NCBI GenBank assembly: GCA_025057315.1
Contig: JANWXW010000109.1
Span: forward strand, 1 to 52,999
Origin: Myxococcota bacterium
Lineage (GTDB): Bacteria; Myxococcota_A; Polyangia; Palsa-1104; JAEUJZ01
DNA length: 52,999 bases
Direction of reading: 5' to 3'
The notes below the pieces were generated by a model, which made no database searches, had not been told where the DNA came from, and worked only from the letters and a program-made list of their open reading frames with translations. A program made the position numbers and the translations under genes. Each line of letters opens with the position of its first letter. The stretch's first letter is position 1. Below, one piece after another: positions 1-7,296 of this stretch.

Positions 1-531
1 GGCAAGACCCATGGCTTTTGCCCGCATCAGGTTCCTCCGCGCCAGAGCAATCCGCCTCCAGCTTACAGGCCCACCTACCCCCCGTCAACACCTTCCACAG
101 AAGCCTTCGACCCCCCCCTCGAGAAACCCCTCGAGCCCACCAGGGCCACACCAGCGCATCCTGCGCCCGCCGATCCTCTGGCTCCACCGCCAGCAGCTCC
201 TACACCCCTCGAGCCCCTCCAGGCCCAGCCCCGGGTGCTTGGTTCGAATTGGGAGCCCGGAGCAGAAGGCAGTTGCACCCTCGAGCCCACCAGGGCCACA
301 CCAGCGCATCCTCCGCCCGCCGATTCTCTGGCTCCACCGCCACCAGCTCCTACACCCCTCGAGCCCCTCCAGGCCCAGCCCCTGATCCCCAGCACACACG
401 CCCTCCCGAGAGGACCGCATAGAGGCGAGGGGTGCCACCAGGCCCACACCAGCCCCTGGTGCCAGGCACACACCCTCATCCCCAGCGCCGCCATCAGGCG
501 GTCGGTCTCGGCCCGTAGATCGTCCACCTGA
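1..531 (+). CDS. Possible C-terminal part of a Pro/Ala-rich protein, truncated by the left edge
   Basis: Reading frame 1 is open from the first base to a TGA at 529-531 (176 codons), with no start required inside the window. The product is rich in Pro, Ala and Thr (for example LEPTRATPAHPAPADPLAPP) and looks like a low-complexity linker or tail rather than a folded domain. A 105-bp direct repeat inside it is offset by 150 bp, a multiple of three, so the peptide repeat stays in frame, which favours coding. Against this, the other two plus frames are also open over much of 11-420, as expected in stop-poor C-rich DNA, and the last ~50 codons have no recognisable composition. No function can be assigned. 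It may instead be part of the decayed region to its right. Confidence 0.3.
   Translation, partial: GKTHGFCPHQVPPRQSNPPPAYRPTYPPSTPSTEAFDPPLEKPLEPTRATPAHPAPADPLAPPPAAPTPLEPLQAQPRVLGSNWEPGAEGSCTLEPTRATPAHPPPADSLAPPPPAPTPLEPLQAQPLIPSTHALPRGPHRGEGCHQAHTSPWCQAHTLIPSAAIRRSVSARRSST
128..382. repeat. Two-copy 105-bp direct repeat
   Basis: Positions 128-232 and 278-382 are the same 105-bp sequence with three mismatches, separated by a 45-bp unique spacer. The offset of 150 bp keeps frame 1 intact. The near identity indicates a recent duplication, either of a linker in a coding sequence or of non-coding DNA. Confidence 0.9.
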
Positions 532-1442
532 AACGAGCCCCCCGGCCCGAGGGGGAACGACGCCCCCAAGCCACCCCATGCCCCGGCACGCCCCTGCGGG
601 CCCCACCACAACACCCCTCACCCCGGCCCCCCTCCCACATCCCCCAAGCACCCCCTCGGCCCACAGCGCCCCCTGCCCAACCCAGGCCCCACCCCCTCCA
701 GGCCCTCTCACACCGTCCCAACCCCACCGGACCCACACCCCCACCCGCCCACTCCTACCCAAGCCCCATGGACCAGACCCATCACCACCACTGCCAGCCC
801 CCTCCTGCCCCACCAGGGCATCCTTGGCACTTGCACCATGACCACGCCCTGGGCTACAAGCACCCCCGATGATACTCGCCAGCCACGCCCCCGGGCCCCC
901 ACCCACGCTGCCCCGTCACCTTGCCCCCGGTCCCACCAGAGCCACAGAGCCTCCCACCGGTTCGTCCATCCCCCCTCCACCCAGGCTGCCCTCCACCACG
1001 CCCCGGCAGCCCAGCCATAGCCCCAGCTTCCAGAGCCGCCCGCACCCGGATGCACACCCGCTGCACCCATCCAGCTGGCTCCACAACCCCACCCAGAGGC
1101 CCCTTCCGACCCCAAGGCACACCAGAGCCTCCCTGCCTCCCGGGGGGCTCACCCTGCTGCCCCGGCTCGGCCCCCGCCCTCGTTGGCGCCAGAAGCGGCC
1201 GGATGCAACCCCACCAGGGGCCCTCATCCATGCCCCATCCCCGACCGCATCCCCCAGCGGCCGCTCGCCCCTCCCAACGAATGCCACCCCCTTGCGCCGG
1301 ACCCCCATGCTGGCCAGCCATGGCTTCCACAGCCAGGCTCCCCCATCGGCGCTACCAAACAAACCGCCGTGCTCGGCCTCGATGCCGCCCAGCCATGGGT
1401 TGCCTAGGTGCAAGGGCTGGTCCTTCCTGCAGGCAGGCGACG
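532..1442. other. C-rich, G-poor low-complexity stretch with no convincing gene
   Basis: The plus strand is extremely C-biased: bases 601-660 hold 40 C and only 5 G. Every frame is nearly free of stops and yields Pro/His/Ser-rich (plus) or Gly/Trp-rich (minus) peptides without domain character, so the open frames here are treated as artefacts. C-runs at 614-617, 621-624, 627-632 and 634-636 are spaced by 1-3 bases, so the minus strand has a G-quadruplex-forming pattern. Nothing else is recognised. Confidence 0.6.
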
Positions 1443-1586
1443 ATGCACAGTGACGCAACCTCTCCCTTGGTGGCTGTCATCATGGGCAGCAAGCACGATT
1501 GGCCCACCATGCAACGAGCCACCGAGTTGCTCGCACAGCTGCAAGTCCCCTATGAAGCCAAGATCGTCTCAGCCCACCGCACCCTA
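1443..1586 (+). pseudogene. purE: N-terminal remnant of purE (N5-carboxyaminoimidazole ribonucleotide mutase)
   Basis: From the ATG at 1443, residues 9-47 ([20 protein letters not shown], continuing to KIVSAHRT) match the start of class I PurE: the VMGSKSDW phosphate-binding loop and the VVSAHRT motif that precedes the active-site region. PurE is normally about 160-175 residues and catalyses a carboxylate shift in purine synthesis. Here similarity stops abruptly after AHRT at about 1583; the frame runs on without a stop but the protein no longer resembles PurE. The GGAG/HLPGM half of the enzyme and purK are absent nearby. The start is preceded by only a weak Shine-Dalgarno-like sequence. This is a truncated, presumably non-functional copy; an intact purE is expected elsewhere in the genome. 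Confidence 0.75.
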
Positions 1587-1697
1587 GGATGCCCTCATGG
1601 CCCCATTGCCAACCTGGGCCGCCAGTCCGAGCGGTACCAGGTGCGAGCGTACAAGCCGGTCAAGCTCCCCTGCATCGATGCGGCCCCGGGCCTCGTC

Positions 1698-1950
1698 AAG
1701 CCAACCCAAAGGCGGGTGCTGGGCCTCGATGTCTTTGATGTCTTTGTGAAGTTTGTCGCGATTCCCACAGGCCCTTGGAGAGAGCCTGGAGCGGCTCGCG
1801 GCCGACAGTCCGGCCAAGCTGAAGAGGCTGTCCAACCGGGGAACCAAGGTGTATCCCCCACAGGGGCCATCACCGACTGCGTCGACCGCGGGCGCTGGCG
1901 CTTGGTGTTGCGCGAAGCGGGTGCTGGGCTCCAAGCCACCCATCAGGCCC
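1698..1950 (+). pseudogene. Frame-shifted remnant resembling the C-terminal domain of an isocitrate dehydrogenase
   Basis: Three plus-strand pieces in alternating frames line up with the small C-terminal domain of the Rickettsia-type NADP-isocitrate dehydrogenase. They are [11 protein letters not shown] (about 1718-1750), then [20 protein letters not shown] and RGTKVYPP (about 1777-1860, different frame), then [14 protein letters not shown] (about 1876-1917, first frame again). The matching family features are a VGxDIF strand, a helix, an SNRGxKVYP turn and a CxDHWRCRF strand. At least two frameshifts separate the pieces. The assignment is from memory of the family pattern, not an alignment. 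If right, it lies about 115 bp from the purE fragment, so two unrelated housekeeping gene pieces are juxtaposed. Confidence 0.4.
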
Positions 1951-2123
1951 GGGCCCGCGGGTCCCGCGTCACACGGCGGCCTGCGCGTTGGGGTACTGCC
2001 TGCGCGTCTCGGCTCCATCAGGCCGGGGTTGGCGAGCGAGGAGCGCAGGGAGTGGCGCCTGCACGAGGTACTCCCTGCGCGTCTTGGCTACATCGGGCCC
2101 GGGCCTGGGATCCCGCGTTACAC
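1941..2123. repeat. Degenerate short direct repeats
   Basis: A ~34-bp sequence at 1941-1974 recurs at 2091-2123 (offset 150 bp, a few substitutions and one indel). A 36-bp sequence at 1993-2028 recurs at 2068-2103 (offset 75 bp). The copies overlap the end of the isocitrate-dehydrogenase-like remnant and stop at the end of the next gene. They suggest slippage-type duplication in DNA under no coding constraint. Confidence 0.6.
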
Positions 2124-4622
2124 TCTAGACCCCCGCGAGCCCCGGCGATGGGAGGAGCGAAGGCGCAGCCGCCAGCCCAGCACGGCCGCAGCCCCCAGCA
2201 GCAGCAACCAAGCGGAGCCCGGAGCCCGGTGCACCCCGCCCAGCGCGCAGCGGCAGCCCGATCCGTCCACATTGGGCACCTGGTGCAGCTGGACCTCGAC
2301 GATCTGCTCGCAGGTGGCTTGGCGGCCATCCTGCGCTGTGGCGGTCCAGCGCACCACGGTTCGGCCCGGCGGGAAAGGCGCATCCAGGGGCTGACCGTCC
2401 TGACGGGCCCCGACCAGCCGGGTGCCGCTGCAGGCATCCTCCACATGCGGCTCTTGCAGCGATGCTGTGGCGCCACGTTCCCCGGCAGGCACGGTCAGCT
2501 GCAGCGGCTCTGGGCAGCGCAGCGTCGGCGGCGCGTGGGTGCCGCGCGCTGGGGCCCCTAGCACCGCGTAGACGCCCCACGCATCCACCGAGGCAAAAGC
2601 CAGGCCCCGAGCCTCATCCACGGTGCTGGTGCGCACCGGCTGGAAGGTGTCTGCCTCCAGGCGGTATATCGCCACGCTGCCCTTGCGTGCGCCGCAAAAG
2701 TCCTGCGTTCGATAGGGCAGCCGCAGACCCAGTTGGCCGCTGACCGGATGATCCCCCTGGATGCTGTAGGGACCGGCCATGATCACCAGGCCCTCTGGCA
2801 CTTCTGCCGGCACCGCAGTCTCGCCCACCAGCACGCTCGTCTCCGGCGGCAGGCTGGCCGGTGTCACCGTCAGGCCCACCGGGCCGTCGGGGGCGAAGAG
2901 CTCCCAGGCAGGCGGCGGCGCCCCAGAGGGGGGTGTCTTCCCCAGAGGGCCCTCTCCGGGCCCGCCCCGGTGGAAGAGCGCTCCCTCGTACTGGAAGGCC
3001 GCGCCGCTCGTCTGGCCGGCGTCGTTTTGCACGTGCACATCCAGCAGGAAGCGGCTGCTTGAACCCAGGTCCAGGGGGAGCCGGCCGGCTAGCACGCCCT
3101 CTCTGGGCCGGTAGGTGAGCGTGACAGGTTGGGGCCGGCCGCCCGGCAGGTGTACCTGCGCCTCGAAGCGCAGCTGATGACGCAGGGGGTCGCCGTTGAT
3201 GGGCAGCTCTAGAATGAGCTCGGGCACCGGCCCCGGAATCTTTAGCTTGGGCAGCGGATAGTAGCGAATGTTTACATAGAGCATGAGCGGGACTTCAAGC
3301 CCTTCACACTTCTCGATGGTGGCGCTGCCCTTGAACGAGCTGAAGATGCCACCGTTCTTGTGGCCCCTGGAGAGGTGCAGGGTATCGCCCGGGGCGGCGC
3401 CGTAAATGGAGAGCTCGCCCAGGTCGTTGGTGCGGCCCTGGGGGATGATGTCAGAACTGTGGGCCTTGTATAGCGTCACGTTGATGCCAGGGGCATTGGA
3501 CGTGAGAAGCTTTGCCTTGAGCGGGATGGGGGGGCAGGCGAAAGCGGCCACGGGCACGATTTGGGTGGTCAGTTGCGCCGTGCAGGCCAGTTCATTGGGG
3601 CCCGGGTTCACCTCCCCTCGAGACATGGGGGTGCGCAGCGTGTAGCCTGCTCCCTGCCAGGCCTGCTCCAGGGTGCCCCAGACCGACCTTTTGTTGCGCT
3701 GGCCCTGCTCCGTGTCGCTGTTGTGGTTGCCGTCGTGGCAGAATTCGGTGGTGTGATACTGGCTATCCATGGCGCTGGCACGGGAAGCCAGGGGTTGAGT
3801 GGCCTGATCTTTTGTGCAAAGCGATTTGACTTGCATCGACATCGAATCGGTACGGAAGTATTCATCGTAGGCGCCGATGCCGTAGTGTCCAAACTCGTGG
3901 ATGATGGTGCGGAAGCCGTTCGGCCACGTCCAGGCCAGGTATGGGTTCCCTAGACCGTTGAAGCCCGGACCGGGCAGGCGTATATGCTGGCCGAGTTGGT
4001 GCAAGCCGCCGACGTGGGCATTGGGCCACTCGTCCACGTAAAATTGCATGTCGGCATCCTGGAGGTGCTGCCCTGCCTCGTACAGCGTGAAGCGCTCAAA
4101 GAAGAGCTGTCCATCGCTCAGGTCAAAGAGGTACCGCGAGGCGTCGCGCATGCCCTGGGCGATGTTCTGCAGGTTCTCGGGCGTGGCGTTGTAGAAAACG
4201 CTGCCGACCAGGTTCAGGCCGATCTGGGCCTGGTCCTTGCGCAGGGTGAGGACCTGCAGGGACTCGGGGCTGGTGACCAGGTGGTCTACCTGGGTGCCGT
4301 CGTTTTCCTGGCGCACGTTGGTAAGATACACGCGATAGCTCCAGCCGTCGTGCTGGCCCTTTATGGCGGTGCCGGTCTTGATGAGCTTGCGCGCCGCCAG
4401 GCGGTCGCCCTGGTTGAGGTTGATCACCAGGCGGCCGTTGGCGCCGGTCATGCCGGCCAGGGTGCAGTTGCGAAAGACCTCGGCGCCGCCGACCGGGGCG
4501 CCCGACTCGTCTCGGACCTCGACGTTGGTGGCCTGCGCCCAGGCAGCGCCACAGAGGAGGGCGGCGGCCACACACAGGTGTGCGCCGACCAATCGAGCCT
4601 CAACCAACAACAAGAAACGCAT
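2118..4622 (-). CDS. Secreted CLCA-like zinc metalloprotease with HYR domain and MYXO-CTERM-like anchor
   Basis: An 834-residue exported protein. Residues 1-30 form a signal peptide ending AAWA. A carboxypeptidase-regulatory-like segment ([17 protein letters not shown], residues 34-50) follows. At 242-255 lies [14 protein letters not shown], which combines an HExxH zinc site with the downstream G-x-x-DEY seen in the N-terminal hydrolase domain of CLCA (calcium-activated chloride channel regulator) proteins. The middle is beta-rich. Roughly residues 700-780 ([12 protein letters not shown] ... [17 protein letters not shown]) look like an HYR adhesion domain. The C-terminus has a Cys pair (CRC), a hydrophobic helix ([13 protein letters not shown]) and an Arg cluster, the layout of MYXO-CTERM sorting tails. 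It therefore probably acts at the cell surface or is released. The gene stands alone, followed by the decayed region. Confidence 0.75.
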   Translation of the reverse strand: MRFLLLVEARLVGAHLCVAAALLCGAAWAQATNVEVRDESGAPVGGAEVFRNCTLAGMTGANGRLVINLNQGDRLAARKLIKTGTAIKGQHDGWSYRVYLTNVRQENDGTQVDHLVTSPESLQVLTLRKDQAQIGLNLVGSVFYNATPENLQNIAQGMRDASRYLFDLSDGQLFFERFTLYEAGQHLQDADMQFYVDEWPNAHVGGLHQLGQHIRLPGPGFNGLGNPYLAWTWPNGFRTIIHEFGHYGIGAYDEYFRTDSMSMQVKSLCTKDQATQPLASRASAMDSQYHTTEFCHDGNHNSDTEQGQRNKRSVWGTLEQAWQGAGYTLRTPMSRGEVNPGPNELACTAQLTTQIVPVAAFACPPIPLKAKLLTSNAPGINVTLYKAHSSDIIPQGRTNDLGELSIYGAAPGDTLHLSRGHKNGGIFSSFKGSATIEKCEGLEVPLMLYVNIRYYPLPKLKIPGPVPELILELPINGDPLRHQLRFEAQVHLPGGRPQPVTLTYRPREGVLAGRLPLDLGSSSRFLLDVHVQNDAGQTSGAAFQYEGALFHRGGPGEGPLGKTPPSGAPPPAWELFAPDGPVGLTVTPASLPPETSVLVGETAVPAEVPEGLVIMAGPYSIQGDHPVSGQLGLRLPYRTQDFCGARKGSVAIYRLEADTFQPVRTSTVDEARGLAFASVDAWGVYAVLGAPARGTHAPPTLRCPEPLQLTVPAGERGATASLQEPHVEDACSGTRLVGARQDGQPLDAPFPPGRTVVRWTATAQDGRQATCEQIVEVQLHQVPNVDGSGCRCALGGVHRAPGSAWLLLLGAAAVLGWRLRLRSSHRRGSRGSRV

Positions 4623-4805
4623 GCGGCCTCCTTTGCTCGGCTCAGTGGTTAAGGTGCACCTTCTAGGTCTCGGTCGCAGGCGGGGCTCGCTCTGGAAGGG
4701 CGTGCCCTTGCTTCGAACACAGCCGCAGCAAGAGAGAAAGCCGCCTGAGGCAGATGATATCTAAAAATAAATACAAGTGGAACAGAATTTAGAAAGGCGG
4801 TCAAT

Positions 4806-5147
4806 ATGGGAAAAGCGCTGAGTGCGTATCATGTTGTTTTTGCTTGTGTTGTTTTTGTTTGTGCGAACTCGGGACGCGCAGCAAGCGTCCCCTGGCGCGG
4901 CCCGGGCCCAGAGCAGGAGTCTGTAGGCAGCCAGAAGCCAGCCGGGCTTCGGCTCTGCTCCAAAGAGGCCACATCCGAGGCGACCACCCGGTCGGGATGG
5001 CTAGGAGCGGACGAGACAAGCCCGTCCGGGCCAGTGCACCCGTTCCAGAGGCAGCGGGGATCACGAAGCGGGGGGGAGCGAGGTGGTGCGGCCAGCGGGC
5101 AGGCGGGGGGAGGGGCCCATGCCGAGGCAGCCCTGGTTGAGAGATAA
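4806..5147 (+). CDS. Possible small secreted protein (weak)
   Basis: The ATG at 4806 follows AAAGGCGG at a usable spacing, in an AT-rich promoter-like stretch. Its first 26 residues (MGKALSAYHVVFACVVFVCA then NSGRAA) resemble a signal peptide. The remaining 87 residues are Gly/Ser/Arg-rich and not recognisable, and the frame is not clearly better than the antisense one. It sits between the convergent tail of the DUF1592-type gene and the divergent start of the metalloprotease gene. It could be a genuine short exported peptide or chance. Confidence 0.25.
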   Translation: MGKALSAYHVVFACVVFVCANSGRAASVPWRGPGPEQESVGSQKPAGLRLCSKEATSEATTRSGWLGADETSPSGPVHPFQRQRGSRSGGERGGAASGQAGGGAHAEAALVER

Positions 5148-5190
5148 ACACTGACAGTCAGTCAAATCGGAACGACAAAAGTATATCCCG

Positions 5191-5215
5191 TGACCCTGAC
5201 CTGCTATCAGGGTCA
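5191..5215. terminator. Perfect 9-bp inverted repeat, possible terminator or operator
   Basis: TGACCCTGA at 5191-5199 and TCAGGGTCA at 5207-5215 form a perfect 9-bp stem with a 7-base loop. It lies about 180 bp downstream of the minus-strand DUF1592-type stop codon. No T-tract follows on either strand, so a factor-independent terminator is only one possibility; a protein-binding site is another. Confidence 0.4.
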
Positions 5216-5235
5216 TCGATACGCATCATTGACGC

Positions 5236-5280
5236 GCATGGATTGTATGGATTGCATGGATGTGGACTTGCATGGATGCG
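5236..5280. repeat. Short imperfect ATGGATT tandem repeats
   Basis: The motif ATGGATTG or a close variant occurs four times in 45 bp. It is a simple-sequence repeat in non-coding DNA downstream of the DUF1592-type gene, with no recognised role. Confidence 0.7.
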
Positions 5281-5397
5281 GATCCACGCCGCGGTGGGCC
5301 ATGGGTACCCATGGCCCTCATGTATGCTGGCGTTGCCTTGGGCGGAGGAGGAGGGCTCCGCAGTCGCTTGCAGGGCCGGCAGCTGGCGGGCCGGCGC

Positions 5398-7296
5398 TCA
5401 CTTCTGCGCGCAGAACCCAAACGAGGTGCTTGCTCCGGGCTCTAGGGTCCGGTTGTATTCCATCCCGCGAAAGCGCAGGGCCTTTCCGGCAGGCTCGGAC
5501 CGTGCATTCCACAGGTTGTTGATCGTCCCCTCGACAACCAGCAGGACCTCCCAAGCGCCCGGCAGGGGGCCCCGGTTGGTGACGGTGACCGTGGTGCAGT
5601 AACCGGTGGGCCAGTCAGCATCGCGCCGCATCTCGGCCACATACGGACTGGCAGGCGGCGCCGCAGGCGGCTCGGGCAAGGAGTCAGCTGGGGGCGGGGG
5701 GACATCGGGCGCCACAGCGTCATCGGGCCGGCGGTGGGTAAAGCGCCGCAGCTGCGTGAGCTGCACCAGCAACTCGGCCAGCCCGACCGAGCGGACCCGC
5801 TCTGCTGCCTCGGCTGCCAGCGCCTGCTCCTCGGCCCCGTCTACACCAAAGGCAAACCGTATCCACTGCCGTGCGTAGCAGTCGTGTACCTCCGGGCGTT
5901 CTGCCAGGCGCTGCTGCAGCTCCCTCAATCCATCAAACGGGATCGTTTCCCCTCCGAGCGCGACAATCTCTCCGCGGGCGTCAATGGGTTTGCCTTCTTC
6001 GGTACTGCGGTAGCGGCCCACCGCATCGAAGTGCTCCAGCCCGAACCCGATCGGATCCATCAACCGATGGCATGAGCTGCACGCCGTTGCGGAGGCATGG
6101 AGGGCGAACCGCTCCCGGTTTGTCTGCCCGGGCATTCCTTCAGGCAGCTGCACCATCAGGCCTGGGGGCGGCGGGGGCAGGGTTTGACACAACAGCTGCT
6201 CGCGCACCAGCTTGCCTCGATGGATGGGCGACCCGCTGCGGGGGGTGGCATGGGTGGCCAGCACCGAGCCCTGTCCGAGCAGGCCCCCGCGCTCGGGTGG
6301 TAGGGCCACCCGGACGAGTCCGCTGTCGGTGCGGGGCCCGCCCATCAGCGTGAGACCATAGAAACGCGCCAGACGCTCGTCCACATAGGTGTGGTTTGCC
6401 AACAACAAGTCTTGCAGGCTGCCACCGCTGCGCACGGTCTGGAAGAACAGCTCGCTCGTCTCGGCCCGCAACGCTGCACGCATCTCGGAAGTGAACATGG
6501 GAAATTGCACCTCGTCCCGGGGCACCACTGCCAGCCGGTCGATCTGCAGCCACTGTCCGAGGAAGCGGTCCAGCTGCGCCCGGACCCGTGGTGAGGCGAG
6601 CAGCCGCTGTGCCTCTTGCGCGATCTGCTCGGGGGTACGCAGGCCCCCGGCCGCGGCCCGGGCCAGCAACGGTTCGTCCGGCATCGAGCCCCACAGCAGG
6701 TACGACAGCTCGCTGGCCACCTCGTACGGCGTGAGGCGATACAGGTCGCCCTCGCGCACACCGAGCTCGCTGCGATATAGAAAATGGGGCGATAGCAACA
6801 GCGCGCTCAGCACGGCCCGCACGCCTTCGGGGTGGCCACCAGCTGCAGCCACCTCCTGGTAGAGGGCGAGGTAGCGTTCCTTGTCCGAAGGGGCCATGGG
6901 CTGGCGCCATGCGCGCGGCCCGAGCCGTTCTATCAGCTGCCGTGCACAGGCCAGCTCGCCCCGCTCGGCCACCGAACAGGAGCGTATCAGGTTGTCGGCC
7001 ACCGCATCGGCGATCTCCTCGGCAGCTTGTAGCAACCGGTCCATGAGCAGAGGGCCCACCCGCAGGGCACGGGCGTTGTTGTCAAAGCCCTCTACGACCT
7101 CGTCTGGGGGCAGAGACTGGCCCCAGCGCGAATCGATGCCCAGCAAGTCACGCACCGTGGCATCGTACTCGGCGCGGCTGAGGCGGCGCAGAATCCGCTC
7201 ACTGCTCGGGGCCTCGGTCGTCTCGGGTATGGCCTGCCCACCCGGCTTGCAAGCCGCCAGCAGGGACACAACCATCCAGAATGGGATGCGCCTCAT
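5398..7296 (-). CDS. DUF1587/1595/1592/1588/1585 lipoprotein with C-terminal CBM2-like module
   Basis: The start is taken at ATG 7296 (MRRIPFWMVVSLLAACKPGG), which gives a lipoprotein signal with lipobox LLAAC; it overlaps the upstream stop by 4 bp (ATGA). The 632-residue product carries, in order: DUF1587 (RRLSRAEYDATVRDLLGI), DUF1595 (SALLLSPHFLYRSELG), DUF1592 (YRLTPYEVASELSYLLWGSM), DUF1588 (HATPRSGSPIHRGKLVREQL) and DUF1585 (CSSCHRLMDPIGFGLEHFD). This set is typical of Planctomycetes and Myxococcota; the CxxCH-like CSSCH recalls cytochrome-type proteins but function is not established. After a Pro-rich linker, residues ~554-632 (YCTTVTVTNRG, NNLWNA, LEPGASTSFGF) match the pattern of bacterial CBM2 carbohydrate-binding modules, with two terminal Cys. 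That suggests polysaccharide binding at the cell surface. It works with the coupled DUF1552 gene. Confidence 0.9.
   Translation of the reverse strand: MRRIPFWMVVSLLAACKPGGQAIPETTEAPSSERILRRLSRAEYDATVRDLLGIDSRWGQSLPPDEVVEGFDNNARALRVGPLLMDRLLQAAEEIADAVADNLIRSCSVAERGELACARQLIERLGPRAWRQPMAPSDKERYLALYQEVAAAGGHPEGVRAVLSALLLSPHFLYRSELGVREGDLYRLTPYEVASELSYLLWGSMPDEPLLARAAAGGLRTPEQIAQEAQRLLASPRVRAQLDRFLGQWLQIDRLAVVPRDEVQFPMFTSEMRAALRAETSELFFQTVRSGGSLQDLLLANHTYVDERLARFYGLTLMGGPRTDSGLVRVALPPERGGLLGQGSVLATHATPRSGSPIHRGKLVREQLLCQTLPPPPPGLMVQLPEGMPGQTNRERFALHASATACSSCHRLMDPIGFGLEHFDAVGRYRSTEEGKPIDARGEIVALGGETIPFDGLRELQQRLAERPEVHDCYARQWIRFAFGVDGAEEQALAAEAAERVRSVGLAELLVQLTQLRRFTHRRPDDAVAPDVPPPPADSLPEPPAAPPASPYVAEMRRDADWPTGYCTTVTVTNRGPLPGAWEVLLVVEGTINNLWNARSEPAGKALRFRGMEYNRTLEPGASTSFGFCAQK

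Larger units (their letters stand above)
4623..5397. other. 775-bp intergenic region
   Basis: Bases 4755-4800 are unusually A/T-rich for this genome and probably hold the promoter of the minus-strand metalloprotease gene and possibly of the small plus-strand frame at 4806. The rest holds an inverted repeat at 5191-5215 and ATGGATT-type simple repeats at 5236-5280. No other gene is supported. Confidence 0.5.

Noticed and set aside
480..535. Minus-strand peptide SFQVDDLRAETDRLMAALGM
   Set aside because: It looks protein-like and could be another gene fragment, but it is only ~20 residues within a low-complexity stretch and cannot be assigned.
1584..1764. Minus-strand helical peptide antisense to the ICDH-like fragment
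   Set aside because: It has a plausible helical composition, but I recognise no family, and the plus-strand reading fits a known domain pattern better.
921..2561. A 546-codon open frame on the plus strand
   Set aside because: It runs through the C-rich tract, the purE fragment, the ICDH-like fragment and the antisense of the metalloprotease gene. It is open only because the DNA is stop-poor; no single protein is encoded.
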